Shown here piece after piece: positions 15,569 to 24,549 of a stretch of DNA of 64,000 nt (position 1 is the stretch's first letter; the number at the start of each line of letters is the position of its first letter). The translations under genes were made by a program, and so were the position numbers. A model generated the notes under the pieces. That model worked only from the letters and a program-made list of their open reading frames with translations, was not told the DNA's origin and did not search any database. The DNA is from DASVNK01 sp036383895 (GTDB lineage Bacteria > Verrucomicrobiota > Verrucomicrobiia > Limisphaerales > SXQI01). The stretch spans positions 124,001 through 188,000 of the forward strand of contig DASVNK010000063.1 of NCBI GenBank assembly GCA_036383895.1, written 5' to 3'.

Positions 15569-18529
15569 TTGAACGGCTCACTTTACAACTCTATTTCTCT
15601 GCTCAGGACGCTTTTTGCTGTCGGCGCACTGCTCTTCCTGACCGCAAATATCTCTGCCGCTCAGCCGGTTAAGGCGAAGATGCGCACTGATCGTATCATC
15701 GTTCAGCCGAAGGCTGGAGTGTCGCAGGACGAGATCAATGCTCTCCAGGGCCATCGCCGCACTTTGAAGCACATTAAAGGTTTCAACCGCATGCGCGTCG
15801 TGCAACTGGACTCTGCCGACGAGCTCGAACAAACACTCGCTCGTTATCGCGCCAGCGGACTGGTCGAGTTCGCCGAACCGGATCATCTTCTTAAAATCGC
15901 CGCGAGCCCGAACGATCCCCATTTTAACAGCGGCGCCCAATGGTCCTTGCGCAATTCCGGCCGGGACATCAGTGCCACGACCGCATGGGACATTACCAAA
16001 ACCGCTCCTGAAGTGATCGTTGCGGTAATTGACTCCGGCATTCGATACACTCACGAAGATTTGCGCGACAACATGTGGCGTAATCCCGGCGAAACTCCCG
16101 GCAACGGCATCGATGACGATGGAAACGGTTTGCGTGACGACGTCTACGGAATAAACGCCGTCCGCGACACAGGCGATCCGATGGACGACAACAACCACGG
16201 CACTCACGTCGCGGGTATCGTCGGAGCGGTGGGAAATAATGGGAAAGGAATCGCCGGCGTTGCTTGGAATGTAAAATTGATGGCCTGCAAATTTCTCGGC
16301 GCGGACGGCTACGGCTGGACTTCCGACGGCGTGGAATGCGTGAATTATGCGGTCGAAAACGGAGCGGATGTGATCAACGCCAGCTTCGGAGGCGGCGAGT
16401 TCTCTCAGGCCATGTTCACTGCGATCCAGGCGGCCCGCAACGCCGGCATCATTTTTGTGGCCGCCGCCGGTAACGAGCAGACCAACATTGATCAAACTCC
16501 CACCTACCCAGCGAACTACGGCCTGAACAATGTAGTCGTCGTGGGCGCAAGCACACGCGACGACCAGTGGGATACCGAATATTCCAATTATGGCGCGACA
16601 AAAGTGGAACTCTTCGCGCCCGGCACTTCGATCCTCTCCACCTGGGGCAGCGGAGACACTGCCTATCAATCGATTTCCGGAACGTCTATGGCCGCCCCGC
16701 ATGTCGCCGGTGCGTTCGCGCTGATGAAAGCCCGCTTCACCAATCTGTCTACGGTGCAGATCATCGATCGTCTGCTCACGAACGTGGATCCAATTGCCAA
16801 TATGGCGGGGCGCTGCCGCACGGGTGGACGATTGAACCTGAACAAAGCCCTTGGCCCAAATCCCTGGGCAAATTTCGGTGTTAACAAACTGCTCGGCGAA
16901 GCACCACTGGTTGTGTCGCTCACGAATCTTTCTCTCGGCCCAATCACAGGTCACACTTGGGATTTCGGCGATGGTTCTCCGACGAGCACCGAGATGAACC
17001 CGAAGCATATCTTCACCCGCACCGGCGATTACAACGTCCGCCTCAGCGTCACCAGCACGAGTGGCCAAGTGAATACTATGACGAAAGTCGTGCGCGTCGT
17101 TTCGAACTACGCCTGGAGTTCGGCGACGTACTCCTGGATCGCTCCGGGTACAACTAAGGTCGCCCTGACCGATAACGGAAGTTCCGGTCCGCACAACCTG
17201 CCGTTCGCCTTTAACTTTTACGGAGTTCCTCAAAGCAGCGTCTACATCTCCGCTAACGGATTTCTGAGCTTCGGCACGGATGGGATTGCCAGCAAAGATA
17301 ACGTCAGCCTTCCGAGCGGCACCGCGCCGAACGGGATCATCGCTCCCTATTGGGATGATCTGAACCCTGCAGGCACCACCTCCGCAAACGGCGTTTTTGT
17401 CACAACGACCGGCACCGCCCCAAATCGTAAATTCGTCGTTACCTGGCGAAACGTTCCGCGTGTTGCGAATCAGGCTTTGCAAAGCTTTCAAGCAATTCTT
17501 GAGGAGGGAACCGATGCCATCGTTTTCCAATATCAGACCACTGATGGCGGGCGTAGTGCCACGGTCGGCCTGGAGAACCCAGCCGGCGATGTTGCCGCGC
17601 TCTATTCCCACAACGGTTCGCCGGTCGTGCTCGCGGCCAGCCGCGCCATTCGCGCTGGCAGCCGTCCGTTCCGTTACTTGATCGTCCAGCAAAGCAACCT
17701 CGCGTTCGATCTCACCCAGGGCGCAGCTTCACCGTCTCTCACGCTCGATTTAGAAAACCCCGGCAACGCTTCCCTCAACTGGACCATCGCACCTGCGAAT
17801 TCCTGGCTCACCGTGAACACCGGCTCCGGTTCTCTCGCCGGTGGCGAGAAAAAGCAGGTTCAGGTGCAACTCAGCGCCGCGGGCCTCGCGTTGAGCCCGG
17901 GCGATTACCAAACCTCCCTTAACGTCGAGAATACAACCGACGACAATGGTTCCGGTTCCATTCCGGTTACGGTTCGAATTCAAGGAGGCGGCGTCGCTAT
18001 CCTTGAATTTACCCCCTCAAACTCCGCTCAGTTTTCGGGCCTCACCGGCGGCCCGTTCAGTCCGGCTCCGATCAGCCTCACGGTCCGCAACGGAGGCAAC
18101 GCCCCGCTCCAGTGGTCAGCGACGCCCAACCAATCGTGGATTCAACTCGACCCAGCCTCCGGTCAACTTTCCCCCGGACAATCTGCGAGTCTTCAACTCG
18201 GCGTCTCGGCGGCAGCCAATACGCTCGCAGCCGGAGCGTACAACGGCTCTGTAGAGTTTAGGAATCTCTCGACAATCGGTTCAGCAACCATTCAGCAAGC
18301 GATTAGCCTGAACGTCAGCCCGCGAGTTTCGAATCCGACGATCCACCTCCAGAACGGACAATTCCGCGCCAGTATTCCCGCCCCGCAGTCCGGCAGCTAC
18401 GCCGTCGAGTATTCGACGGATCTAACGAATTGGGAGACGCTGACCACCGCCTCGGACGAAAATGGCGTTGTCAGCTTTGTTGATCCGGTGGGCGCAGGCC
18501 GGCGCTTTTATCGGCTGCGCAGCAACTGA
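15569..18529 (+). CDS. Secreted subtilisin-like (S8) protease with PKD and BACON-like domains
   Basis: This 986-residue protein has a signal peptide (hydrophobic residues about 11-28, ending ISA-AQ) and a propeptide of about 80 residues. The S8 catalytic domain shows Asp155 (VIDSGI), His210 (NHGTHVAGI), oxyanion Asn302 (AAAGNE) and Ser373 (GTSMAAPHVAG). A PKD domain follows (about 431-510, with WDFGDGSPTS), then a beta sandwich (WSSATYSW to about 685). Two BACON-like repeats (about 690-795 and 800-905) carry W-L-x-V and GSLAGGEK/GQLSPGQS motifs. The C terminus, ending FYRLRSN, matches a tail common on exported Verrucomicrobiota proteins. The frame opens at a TTG; no ATG lies before the signal peptide and the ribosome site is weak, so the start is less certain. 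Its 3' end overlaps the opposing maf gene by 59 bases. It is distinct from the larger subtilase at the left edge. Confidence 0.93.
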   Translation: MNGSLYNSISLLRTLFAVGALLFLTANISAAQPVKAKMRTDRIIVQPKAGVSQDEINALQGHRRTLKHIKGFNRMRVVQLDSADELEQTLARYRASGLVEFAEPDHLLKIAASPNDPHFNSGAQWSLRNSGRDISATTAWDITKTAPEVIVAVIDSGIRYTHEDLRDNMWRNPGETPGNGIDDDGNGLRDDVYGINAVRDTGDPMDDNNHGTHVAGIVGAVGNNGKGIAGVAWNVKLMACKFLGADGYGWTSDGVECVNYAVENGADVINASFGGGEFSQAMFTAIQAARNAGIIFVAAAGNEQTNIDQTPTYPANYGLNNVVVVGASTRDDQWDTEYSNYGATKVELFAPGTSILSTWGSGDTAYQSISGTSMAAPHVAGAFALMKARFTNLSTVQIIDRLLTNVDPIANMAGRCRTGGRLNLNKALGPNPWANFGVNKLLGEAPLVVSLTNLSLGPITGHTWDFGDGSPTSTEMNPKHIFTRTGDYNVRLSVTSTSGQVNTMTKVVRVVSNYAWSSATYSWIAPGTTKVALTDNGSSGPHNLPFAFNFYGVPQSSVYISANGFLSFGTDGIASKDNVSLPSGTAPNGIIAPYWDDLNPAGTTSANGVFVTTTGTAPNRKFVVTWRNVPRVANQALQSFQAILEEGTDAIVFQYQTTDGGRSATVGLENPAGDVAALYSHNGSPVVLAASRAIRAGSRPFRYLIVQQSNLAFDLTQGAASPSLTLDLENPGNASLNWTIAPANSWLTVNTGSGSLAGGEKKQVQVQLSAAGLALSPGDYQTSLNVENTTDDNGSGSIPVTVRIQGGGVAILEFTPSNSAQFSGLTGGPFSPAPISLTVRNGGNAPLQWSATPNQSWIQLDPASGQLSPGQSASLQLGVSAAANTLAAGAYNGSVEFRNLSTIGSATIQQAISLNVSPRVSNPTIHLQNGQFRASIPAPQSGSYAVEYSTDLTNWETLTTASDENGVVSFVDPVGAGRRFYRLRSN

Positions 18530-19124
18530 CCTTGCTCTCCCCGCTTTGAATTACATGATGTGGAATCCCCCACTTCGTGAACTCTTGCGCGAGCCTCTCT
18601 ACCGGCAAACCCATCACATTGCTGAAGGAACCCGCAATCCTTTCTACTATCAGTTCGCCGCGTTCCTGGATTCCGTAAGCGCCGGCCTTATCCAACACTT
18701 GCACGATCCGAACGTATTCCGCGATTCGATCTTCGGTAAGATCGCGAAACGTGACGTGCGTTAGATCGTGGAAAACCGAGACTCGCTCTTCTTTGTTCGC
18801 GATGCAGCAGACGCCAGTCACCACTTCATGCTTCTTCCCAGATAATTGACGCAGCATCTCCTTCGCCTCCGCTAAATCGCGCGGCTTGCCAAAAATTCTA
18901 TCTTTCAGCGCGACGAGCGTATCCGCGCCGATCACCAGCGCCGCGGGAAACTCCTGCGCAACTTCCTCTGCCTTCCGCCGTGCATTGATCTCGCACAGCT
19001 CGGCGGCGCGCAGCTTCGCATCGTGCAATTCCTCGGCTTTGCTCGCGACGATATCGAAGTGCACACCCATCCCGCTCAGCAATTCCGAGCGTCTCGGCGA
19101 CGCAGATGCTAGTATAATCTTCAT
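18471..19124 (-). CDS. maf: Maf-family nucleotide pyrophosphatase
   Basis: The 217-residue product begins MKIILASASPRRSELLSGMG, the Maf N-terminal motif, and carries GADTLVAL, KPRD and AEYVRIVQVLDKAGAYGIQERG, the other conserved Maf blocks. Maf proteins hydrolyse non-canonical or canonical nucleoside triphosphates to monophosphates and limit errors in nucleic acids or septation. About 25 residues follow the usual Maf end (GLPVERLAQEF, then TKWGIPHHVI), reading SGESKVSCCAADKSAGLRPP; this tail is produced by sequence antisense to the end of the facing subtilase gene. It begins five bases after the stop-side partner at 19129, on the same strand as the O-antigen ligase-like gene upstream. Confidence 0.9.
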   Translation of the reverse strand: MKIILASASPRRSELLSGMGVHFDIVASKAEELHDAKLRAAELCEINARRKAEEVAQEFPAALVIGADTLVALKDRIFGKPRDLAEAKEMLRQLSGKKHEVVTGVCCIANKEERVSVFHDLTHVTFRDLTEDRIAEYVRIVQVLDKAGAYGIQERGELIVERIAGSFSNVMGLPVERLAQEFTKWGIPHHVIQSGESKVSCCAADKSAGLRPPDQQS

Positions 19125-19128
19125 CGCC

Positions 19129-20598
19129 TCAACGCCTCTCCGGCGAAACTGTCGTCAAGACCGCCGCAATCACCACAAACGTGAACAGGATCGAATACGT
19201 CTGAAACGGAAAATCGACCTTCGCATGCACCAGCGCGCCCAGCAGCCCGGCCGCGGCGCACCACGTGAATTCTCGCGGCACCGGAGCCCGCCCACGGGCA
19301 AACATCCACCACGCCAGGGCCAACAGGTTCACCACGATCAAGCCGAAGCCAACCCATCCAAACGTGATTCGCGTCTCCGTCCAATCATCATGCAGAAATC
19401 CGTGCCACACGTCCGTCGGGCTCTGCCGATACATCTGGTAAGTGGATCGAAATGTGCCCGGTCCGCTGCCGAACGCCGGAAAATCTTTCATCATGAGATC
19501 CACATTTTTGTAAATCTCAGCGCGGCCGCTCATGTCGCCCACTCCAGCCGCGGTAAATCGATGTTTCAGTTCCTTCGAATACAGCAGCCACGTTCCACCC
19601 AAAACCACGAAAACAAAAACCGCAATGCCCAGCCGAACTCCTTTCGAAAGCCGCTTTTGCAACACAAACATTCCCGCAATCAAAAACAAAATCGCCACCG
19701 CCACGACCGCACCAGCACGGCTCAACGTAATCATCGAGGCCGCGATCATCACCAGCGTCGCCGGAATCAACATCAATTCAGGTCCGTCCGTGAATCGCCG
19801 CCCATCCCCTTGAATTCGTTTTCGTTCCCGGGTCAGCGCCCACCACAAACCCAACGCCACCGGCCACAACAAATTGATGTACTCCGCCGCGTTTCCACGG
19901 TATGAAAACGGCCCAAAGCACCCCGTCGCAAACCCCGAATACGAGTCGCGAAACCACAACAGCTTCGGGCTCGCACTCAGCCGTTGCAAAATCCCTTGTA
20001 AGGCAATCGCCAGTCCATTCAATGCGAGCACCCACGCAATCGCCTGGAATCGTCTGTTCCGAAACACCGCTGAATCTTCCGCGTCAGTCGAACGCCGCTC
20101 TCCTCCAGCGATCCAGGAGCGCAAACTCCAAAATGCGATACAACACGCCAGCAGCGTGAGAAATGTTTCTCGAGTTAAATCCGCGTCATAGGTCGTCGGC
20201 AGCCATTTCAAACTCTCCTCTTCGCGATACGTAAAGCTGCGCGTCTCCACCGAAAAAGTAGCCCGCCAGTTCCACCAGGCCGCCGCGCAGAACAGCAGCA
20301 CGGCAACATTCAACGCAAAGAACCCTCGCCGGAACCATTTCCTCTCCTCTTCCCGCTGAACTCCTGCAACCCGGTTGCAAATCGCCGCCCCCAGGAAAAT
20401 CGTCCCGGCGCAATAGCTCCCAATGTTCATCAATCGCACTGACCACTCCTCAGTCGTGCCAAACATCCACGGCGTCGCGATGACCAGCGCGCAAATCAGC
20501 ACTCCGCCCACCCCTTCCAGGATCTTCGCCGCCTTTCGGGCCCCGGATCGTTCCCGTCTTCGGCGTCCGCGCGGTTCTTGGATGCTATCCATCGCCAA
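19129..20598 (-). CDS. O-antigen ligase/polymerase-like membrane protein (Wzy_C family)
   Basis: This 489-residue protein is mostly hydrophobic with roughly ten to twelve membrane helices. After a basic N terminus (RGRRRRERSGARKAAK) there is a helix GGVLICALVIATPWMFGTTE. The Wzy_C/O-antigen ligase region shows FGPFSYRGNAAEYINLLWPV, TLSRAGAVVAVAILFLI and, near the end, HAKVDFPFQTYSILF. These are the loop and helix landmarks of the WaaL/Wzy/PglL superfamily, which joins lipid-linked glycans to lipid A or protein, or polymerises them. No dedicated sugar cluster surrounds it, so the substrate is unknown. A start at the second Met (MDSIQEP) is possible. It lies upstream of maf with a four-base gap. 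Confidence 0.8.
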   Translation of the reverse strand: MAMDSIQEPRGRRRRERSGARKAAKILEGVGGVLICALVIATPWMFGTTEEWSVRLMNIGSYCAGTIFLGAAICNRVAGVQREEERKWFRRGFFALNVAVLLFCAAAWWNWRATFSVETRSFTYREEESLKWLPTTYDADLTRETFLTLLACCIAFWSLRSWIAGGERRSTDAEDSAVFRNRRFQAIAWVLALNGLAIALQGILQRLSASPKLLWFRDSYSGFATGCFGPFSYRGNAAEYINLLWPVALGLWWALTRERKRIQGDGRRFTDGPELMLIPATLVMIAASMITLSRAGAVVAVAILFLIAGMFVLQKRLSKGVRLGIAVFVFVVLGGTWLLYSKELKHRFTAAGVGDMSGRAEIYKNVDLMMKDFPAFGSGPGTFRSTYQMYRQSPTDVWHGFLHDDWTETRITFGWVGFGLIVVNLLALAWWMFARGRAPVPREFTWCAAAGLLGALVHAKVDFPFQTYSILFTFVVIAAVLTTVSPERR

Positions 20599-20700
20599 CA
20601 GCTTTGTTTTACGCCTGCCGCCGAATCAACTCCAAATCGCTCGCACTTGCCCGAAACTCGAAATTGCCTTTCCGCGCGAGTGCGTGTTAGCTTTTCGCGC

Positions 20701-21240
20701 ATGCGAATTCGTTTCCGCAAGATCGCCCAGGCGCTCAGCGCCGCCGTCTTCGCCGCTGTCCTCACTGGCTGCGGCTCTACCCCTGAAGTCACCTCCTACG
20801 TTAATCCCGTCAGCGGCCGCCGCACCGACGTTCTCGCCGAAAACCTTCTCGACGCTCCCGGCCAGAGCCGCGAAATGCTTTGGCTCAACGCGTATCGCGA
20901 TTTCTCCGACCAATACCGCTTCAAATATTACCTCGAAGCCATCTACGGCGCCCGGGAGGAAGCTGGTTATCTTGATGTCGGCCCCGGCCGTTCGCTCACC
21001 ATCGTCGCTGATGGCCAGGAAATGAATTTTGTCGGCCTCGGCTCGCTCTCGAAGGAGGAAGAAAACGGCGCCGTTTTCGAAAGCGCTCGCTACGAAGCTA
21101 CCGCGGACGACATTTATCGCATTTCACGCGCCAGGACCGTCAATGTCCGACTCACCGGCAAGAACGGCGTGGTCGTGCGTGACTTCAACGCCGAAAACTT
21201 CGACAAGTTCCGCAAGTTCGTCGATCAAACGGATCTCTAA
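20701..21240 (+). CDS. Small lipoprotein of unknown function
   Basis: The 179-residue product starts MRIRFRKIAQALSAAVFAAV and ends its signal at LTGC, a lipobox, giving a mature protein beginning CGSTPEVTSYV. I chose the ATG at 20701 rather than the longer open frame because it places the basic-hydrophobic-lipobox signal at the very start and avoids overlap with the divergent membrane-protein gene. The mature part contains YYLEAIYGAREEAGYLDVGP and ends in FDKFRKFVDQTDL. No known domain is recognised. It is 15 bases before the xylulokinase gene, so the two may be co-transcribed. Location at the outer or inner membrane through a lipid anchor is inferred. Confidence 0.75.
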   Translation: MRIRFRKIAQALSAAVFAAVLTGCGSTPEVTSYVNPVSGRRTDVLAENLLDAPGQSREMLWLNAYRDFSDQYRFKYYLEAIYGAREEAGYLDVGPGRSLTIVADGQEMNFVGLGSLSKEEENGAVFESARYEATADDIYRISRARTVNVRLTGKNGVVVRDFNAENFDKFRKFVDQTDL

Positions 21241-21255
21241 TTCCCCATCGCCTTA

Positions 21256-22794
21256 ATGAGAACCCTGCTGATCGGTGTTGATAGCGGCACCCAGTCCACC
21301 AAGGCGCTCGTCGTTGATGCGAAGAACGGCAAAGTTCTGGGCAGTGCCTCTGAAGCTTACGACCTGATTCCCAAACTGCCGCCCGGCGCGAAGGAACAGC
21401 ATCCCGAAACCTGGCGTCGCGCGACCGCGAACTCCATCAAGAAAGCGCTCAAGCAAGCGGGCGCCAAATCCGGCGAAGTCAAAGCCATCGGCGTCAGTGG
21501 CCAGCAGCACGGCTTTGTTCCCCTCGATGCGAAAGGTGAAGTGATTCGCCCCGCCAAGCTTTGGTGCGACACAGCCACCGCAGCCGAGTGTGACGAAATA
21601 ATGGAGCGCGTCGGCGGATTCAAAGCCACCGTCCGCGAAATCGGCAACGCCGTCCTGCCCGGTTTCACTGCTTCCAAAATCCTTTGGCTGAAAAAGAATG
21701 AACCCAAGAACTTCGCCCGCCTCGCGTCGGTCTTGCTCCCGCACGATTACCTGAATTTCTGGCTCACAGGCGAAAAGTTCATGGAATATGGCGACGCCAG
21801 CGGCACTGCCCTGCTCGACGTTCGCAAACGAAAATGGTCGCGTCCTGTCCTCGACGCCATCGATCCCGAACTTGAGAGCAAACTGCCGCCCCTCATCTCC
21901 AGTGATCAACCCGCGGGCAAACTTCAAGCCAGCACCGCCAAAGAACTCGGCCTCAGCAGCGACATCGTCGTCAGCGCCGGTGGCGGCGATAACATGATGG
22001 GCGCAATCGGCACCGGCAACACTTCGCCAGGCGTCATCACCGCCAGCTTCGGCACCAGCGGCACCATCTACGCCTGCGCCGGAAAACCCGTCATCGATCC
22101 AAAAGGGGAAATCGCCGCCTTTTGCGATTCGACCAACCAGTGGCTCCCGCTCCTCTGCACCATGAACGTGACCGTCGCCACCGAAATGGTCCGGAACGAC
22201 TTCAAACTCGACCACGATAAATTTACCTCCATCGCTGCCAAAGCCCCCGCGGGTTGCGATGGCCTCTTTCTTCTTCCCTATCTCGAAGGCGAACGTACCC
22301 CCAACGTCCCCGCGGGCACCGGCGTTTTCTTCGGCGTGAACACCCGCACGTTCACCGCTCAACATTTCGCCCGCGCCACGATGGAAGGCGTGACGCTCGG
22401 CATGAATTACGGCCTCAGCCGCTTGCGCGACCTCGGCGTGGAACCCACCCAAATCCGTGCCACGGGTGGCGGCGCAAAATCAAAACTCTGGCGCCAGATC
22501 ATGGCCGATGTCTTCAACGCCAAAGTTGTCACTCTCAAAGTCAGCGAAGGCGCGGCTTACGGCGCGGCGCTCCAGGCGCTTTGGTGCTGGCGCAATTCCG
22601 CCGGGGAAAAAACTTCGATTCAAGAAATCACCAATCAATTCGTGACCTTGAACCGCGCGGAAACAACGCAGCCAATTGCAAAAAATGTCGCAGTTTACGC
22701 AGAATTACAGGAGCTTCAAAACGAGCTTTCTCTGAAAATGCGTGATATGTTCGTTCGTCATCGAGACTTTGTGACTAAGGAGGGAATTAAGTGA
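21256..22794 (+). CDS. xylB: Xylulokinase (FGGY family)
   Basis: This 512-residue protein begins LLIGVDSGTQSTKALVVDAK, the FGGY phosphate-binding motif, and contains GVSGQQHGFVPLD, AKLWCDTATAAECDEI, and GGGDNMMGAIGTG, in which Asp is the catalytic base position of xylulokinases. The C-terminal half has EGVTLGMNYGLSRL and the nucleotide-binding RATGGGAKSKLWRQIMADVF. Length and motif order match XylB, which phosphorylates D-xylulose to xylulose 5-phosphate for the pentose phosphate pathway. Glycerol and other FGGY kinases have different substrate loops. The stop codon overlaps the GTG start of hpf by four bases. A transaldolase gene at 57229 could use the downstream sugar phosphates. Confidence 0.93.
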   Translation: MRTLLIGVDSGTQSTKALVVDAKNGKVLGSASEAYDLIPKLPPGAKEQHPETWRRATANSIKKALKQAGAKSGEVKAIGVSGQQHGFVPLDAKGEVIRPAKLWCDTATAAECDEIMERVGGFKATVREIGNAVLPGFTASKILWLKKNEPKNFARLASVLLPHDYLNFWLTGEKFMEYGDASGTALLDVRKRKWSRPVLDAIDPELESKLPPLISSDQPAGKLQASTAKELGLSSDIVVSAGGGDNMMGAIGTGNTSPGVITASFGTSGTIYACAGKPVIDPKGEIAAFCDSTNQWLPLLCTMNVTVATEMVRNDFKLDHDKFTSIAAKAPAGCDGLFLLPYLEGERTPNVPAGTGVFFGVNTRTFTAQHFARATMEGVTLGMNYGLSRLRDLGVEPTQIRATGGGAKSKLWRQIMADVFNAKVVTLKVSEGAAYGAALQALWCWRNSAGEKTSIQEITNQFVTLNRAETTQPIAKNVAVYAELQELQNELSLKMRDMFVRHRDFVTKEGIK

Positions 22795-23246
22795 AAGATA
22801 CGTCAAAATCGTCAAAAAAAGGGGCTACCGCGAAGCCGGCAGCGAAAAAAGCCAAAGCCAAGGCGGCCAGCAACAACGGCACAGCGGGGAGCATGAAGTT
22901 AATTCTAACTTCGCACAACGTGACGCTCACCGATGCCATCGAGTCGCACATCGTTTCGCGCATTGAGCAACTCTCGCATCTCGATCCGCGCGCCATCGAC
23001 GCGCGTGTGGTCATCGAGCACGACCACGCCAAGGTTACCGAACGCCAGTTTAAATGCTCCATTCGCATCACCGAACCGGGCCCGGATCTTTTCGCCGAAG
23101 ATGCCGAAACCGATCTCTACGCGGCTATCGACCTCGTTTCGAAAAAAATCGAAGCCCAGATGCGCAAGCGCCATAACAAATTCAAAGCGCGCAACCACAC
23201 CGAAGCTTCCAAGATGAAGCGCACCCTTCAGGAAGGCGCTCTGTAA
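22791..23246 (+). CDS. hpf: Ribosome hibernation-promoting factor (HPF/YfiA)
   Basis: The 151-residue protein holds a short HPF/YfiA domain: MKLILTSHNVTLTDAIESHI, VSRIEQLSHLDPRAIDARVV and DLYAAIDLVSKKIEAQMRKR. Such proteins bind the 30S A/P sites and stop translation in stationary phase. Before this domain is a 34-residue Lys/Ala/Ser-rich extension (KKGATAKPAAKKAKAKAA) not usual for HPF. The GTG start at 22791 is supported by a very good ribosome site (AAGGAGGG, six bases upstream) and overlaps the xylB stop. Starting at the internal ATG 22893 would give a normal short HPF, so two forms are possible. It lacks the long C-terminal dimerisation domain, so it resembles the short form. A hairpin terminator follows. 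Confidence 0.9.
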   Translation: MKDTSKSSKKGATAKPAAKKAKAKAASNNGTAGSMKLILTSHNVTLTDAIESHIVSRIEQLSHLDPRAIDARVVIEHDHAKVTERQFKCSIRITEPGPDLFAEDAETDLYAAIDLVSKKIEAQMRKRHNKFKARNHTEASKMKRTLQEGAL

Positions 23247-23259
23247 TTATCAATCTTAG

Positions 23260-23293
23260 CGGCTGAAGGCTCCCAGTCTTCAGCCGTTTCCTT
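23260..23293 (+). terminator. Hairpin terminator after hpf
   Basis: A nine-base-pair perfect stem, CGGCTGAAG and CTTCAGCCG, with a nine-base loop, is followed by TTTCCTT. It lies 14 bases after the hpf stop, in the 58-base gap before the amidohydrolase gene. The layout fits a weak Rho-independent terminator; the T run is short, so partial readthrough is possible. Confidence 0.6.
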
Positions 23294-23304
23294 GTACCAG
23301 CCGC

Positions 23305-24549
23305 ATGGTCATTCGCGCCCGCTGCATTTTACCCATCTCGCATCCGCCCATCGAAAACGGCGCAGTCCTCACCGAAGCCGGCCGCATCAAATGGGTCGGC
23401 CGCTGGAAAGAATGTCCCGTCGAGGCGGGAACTAAAGTCGTCGATCTTGGCGAAGTTGCGCTCCTCCCGGGCCTCATCAACGCGCACTGCCATCTCGATT
23501 ACACCAACATGGCCGGCAAAATCCCGCCGCCCCGCGATTTTCCCGATTGGGTCAAAACCATCCTCTCCTTCAAAGCGCACTGGAGCTTCAGCGAATACGC
23601 CGAGTCGTGGCTGCGCGGCGCGCGCATGTTGCTCAACTCCGGCACCACCACCGTCGCCGATATCGAAGCCGTTCCCGAGCTCCCCTCCGAAACCTGGAAC
23701 GCCACGCCCCTGCGCATCGTTTCATTTTATGAGATGACCGGCGTAAAATCCCAACGCGCCCCGCGCGAATTGCTCAACGAAGCACTCGCCTGGCGCGAAA
23801 ATCTTCCCAAGCTTCCTGGCAAAGAAGCCGCTCTTTCCCCCCACGCGCTTTACTCAACTAGTCCCGAACTAATCCGCGAAGCCGCCGCGCTCGCTCGCGA
23901 AGAAAATCTCCTCATCTCCACTCATCTCTCCGAATCCGAATCCGAGTTCCGCATGTTCATGGACGCCGCCGGCCCCTTCTTCGACTGGCTCAAGGGCCAG
24001 CGCAGCATGGCCGATTGCCGCAAACGTTCTCCCGTCCAACTCGCTCACGAATACGGCATCCTCCAACCGAACTTCATCGCGATTCACGCAAATTATCTCG
24101 CGCCCGGCGACGCCGACCTCCTCGCCCGCTCGCGTTCCTCCGTCGTGCATTGCCCCCGCAGCCACGATTATTTCCAGCACGCCCCCTTCCGCTACGAAGA
24201 ATTAACCAAAGCCGGCGTGAACGTTTGCCTCGGCACCGATAGCCTCGCCAGCTCCCGCAAAACGAATGGCCACGAACCCGAGCTGAGCCTCCGCGACGAA
24301 ATGCGGCTCTTCGCAAAAAATTTCCCAACCATCGCACCAAAAGAAATCTTCCGCCTCGTCACCACCAATCCCGCCGCCGCCTTGCACAAGCAGCATGAAC
24401 TCGGCGCCCTCGCCCCCGATTTCCACGCCGATTATTTCGCTCTCACCTACTCCGGACTCGTCAGCGAAGCTCGCATCTTTGAAGATCTCCTTTATACTGG
24501 CGATGTCCGTGAGGTGTTTATCGCCGCTGAACAGGTGCGAACGCCCTAA
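23305..24549 (+). CDS. Amidohydrolase-superfamily deaminase (possible aminofutalosine deaminase)
   Basis: This 414-residue protein shows the cyclic-amidohydrolase metal motifs: HCHLDYTNMAG near residue 67, STHLSESESEFRMF, AIHANYLAPGD and CLGTDSLASSRKTNGHEPEL. The N-terminal part (LPISHPPIENGAVLTEAGRI) is the small beta domain of this superfamily. The pattern is that of the MtaD/TrzN/guanine-deaminase group that removes amino groups from purine-like or aminofutalosine-like substrates. Related enzymes act in the futalosine menaquinone pathway, but no other mqn gene is in the window, so that assignment is only a possibility. The TAA stop overlaps the ATG of the heptosyltransferase gene by one base (TAATG), which implies coupling. 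Confidence 0.8.
   Translation: MVIRARCILPISHPPIENGAVLTEAGRIKWVGRWKECPVEAGTKVVDLGEVALLPGLINAHCHLDYTNMAGKIPPPRDFPDWVKTILSFKAHWSFSEYAESWLRGARMLLNSGTTTVADIEAVPELPSETWNATPLRIVSFYEMTGVKSQRAPRELLNEALAWRENLPKLPGKEAALSPHALYSTSPELIREAAALAREENLLISTHLSESESEFRMFMDAAGPFFDWLKGQRSMADCRKRSPVQLAHEYGILQPNFIAIHANYLAPGDADLLARSRSSVVHCPRSHDYFQHAPFRYEELTKAGVNVCLGTDSLASSRKTNGHEPELSLRDEMRLFAKNFPTIAPKEIFRLVTTNPAAALHKQHELGALAPDFHADYFALTYSGLVSEARIFEDLLYTGDVREVFIAAEQVRTP

Noticed and set aside
15578..17692. A 704-codon minus-strand open frame opposite the second subtilase
   Set aside because: It is the antisense of a clearly real S8 protease, and its translation has no domain or signal of its own.
21253..22452. A 399-codon minus-strand open frame opposite xylB
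   Set aside because: It is antisense to xylulokinase, is Gly/Phe-rich and lacks any recognisable fold.
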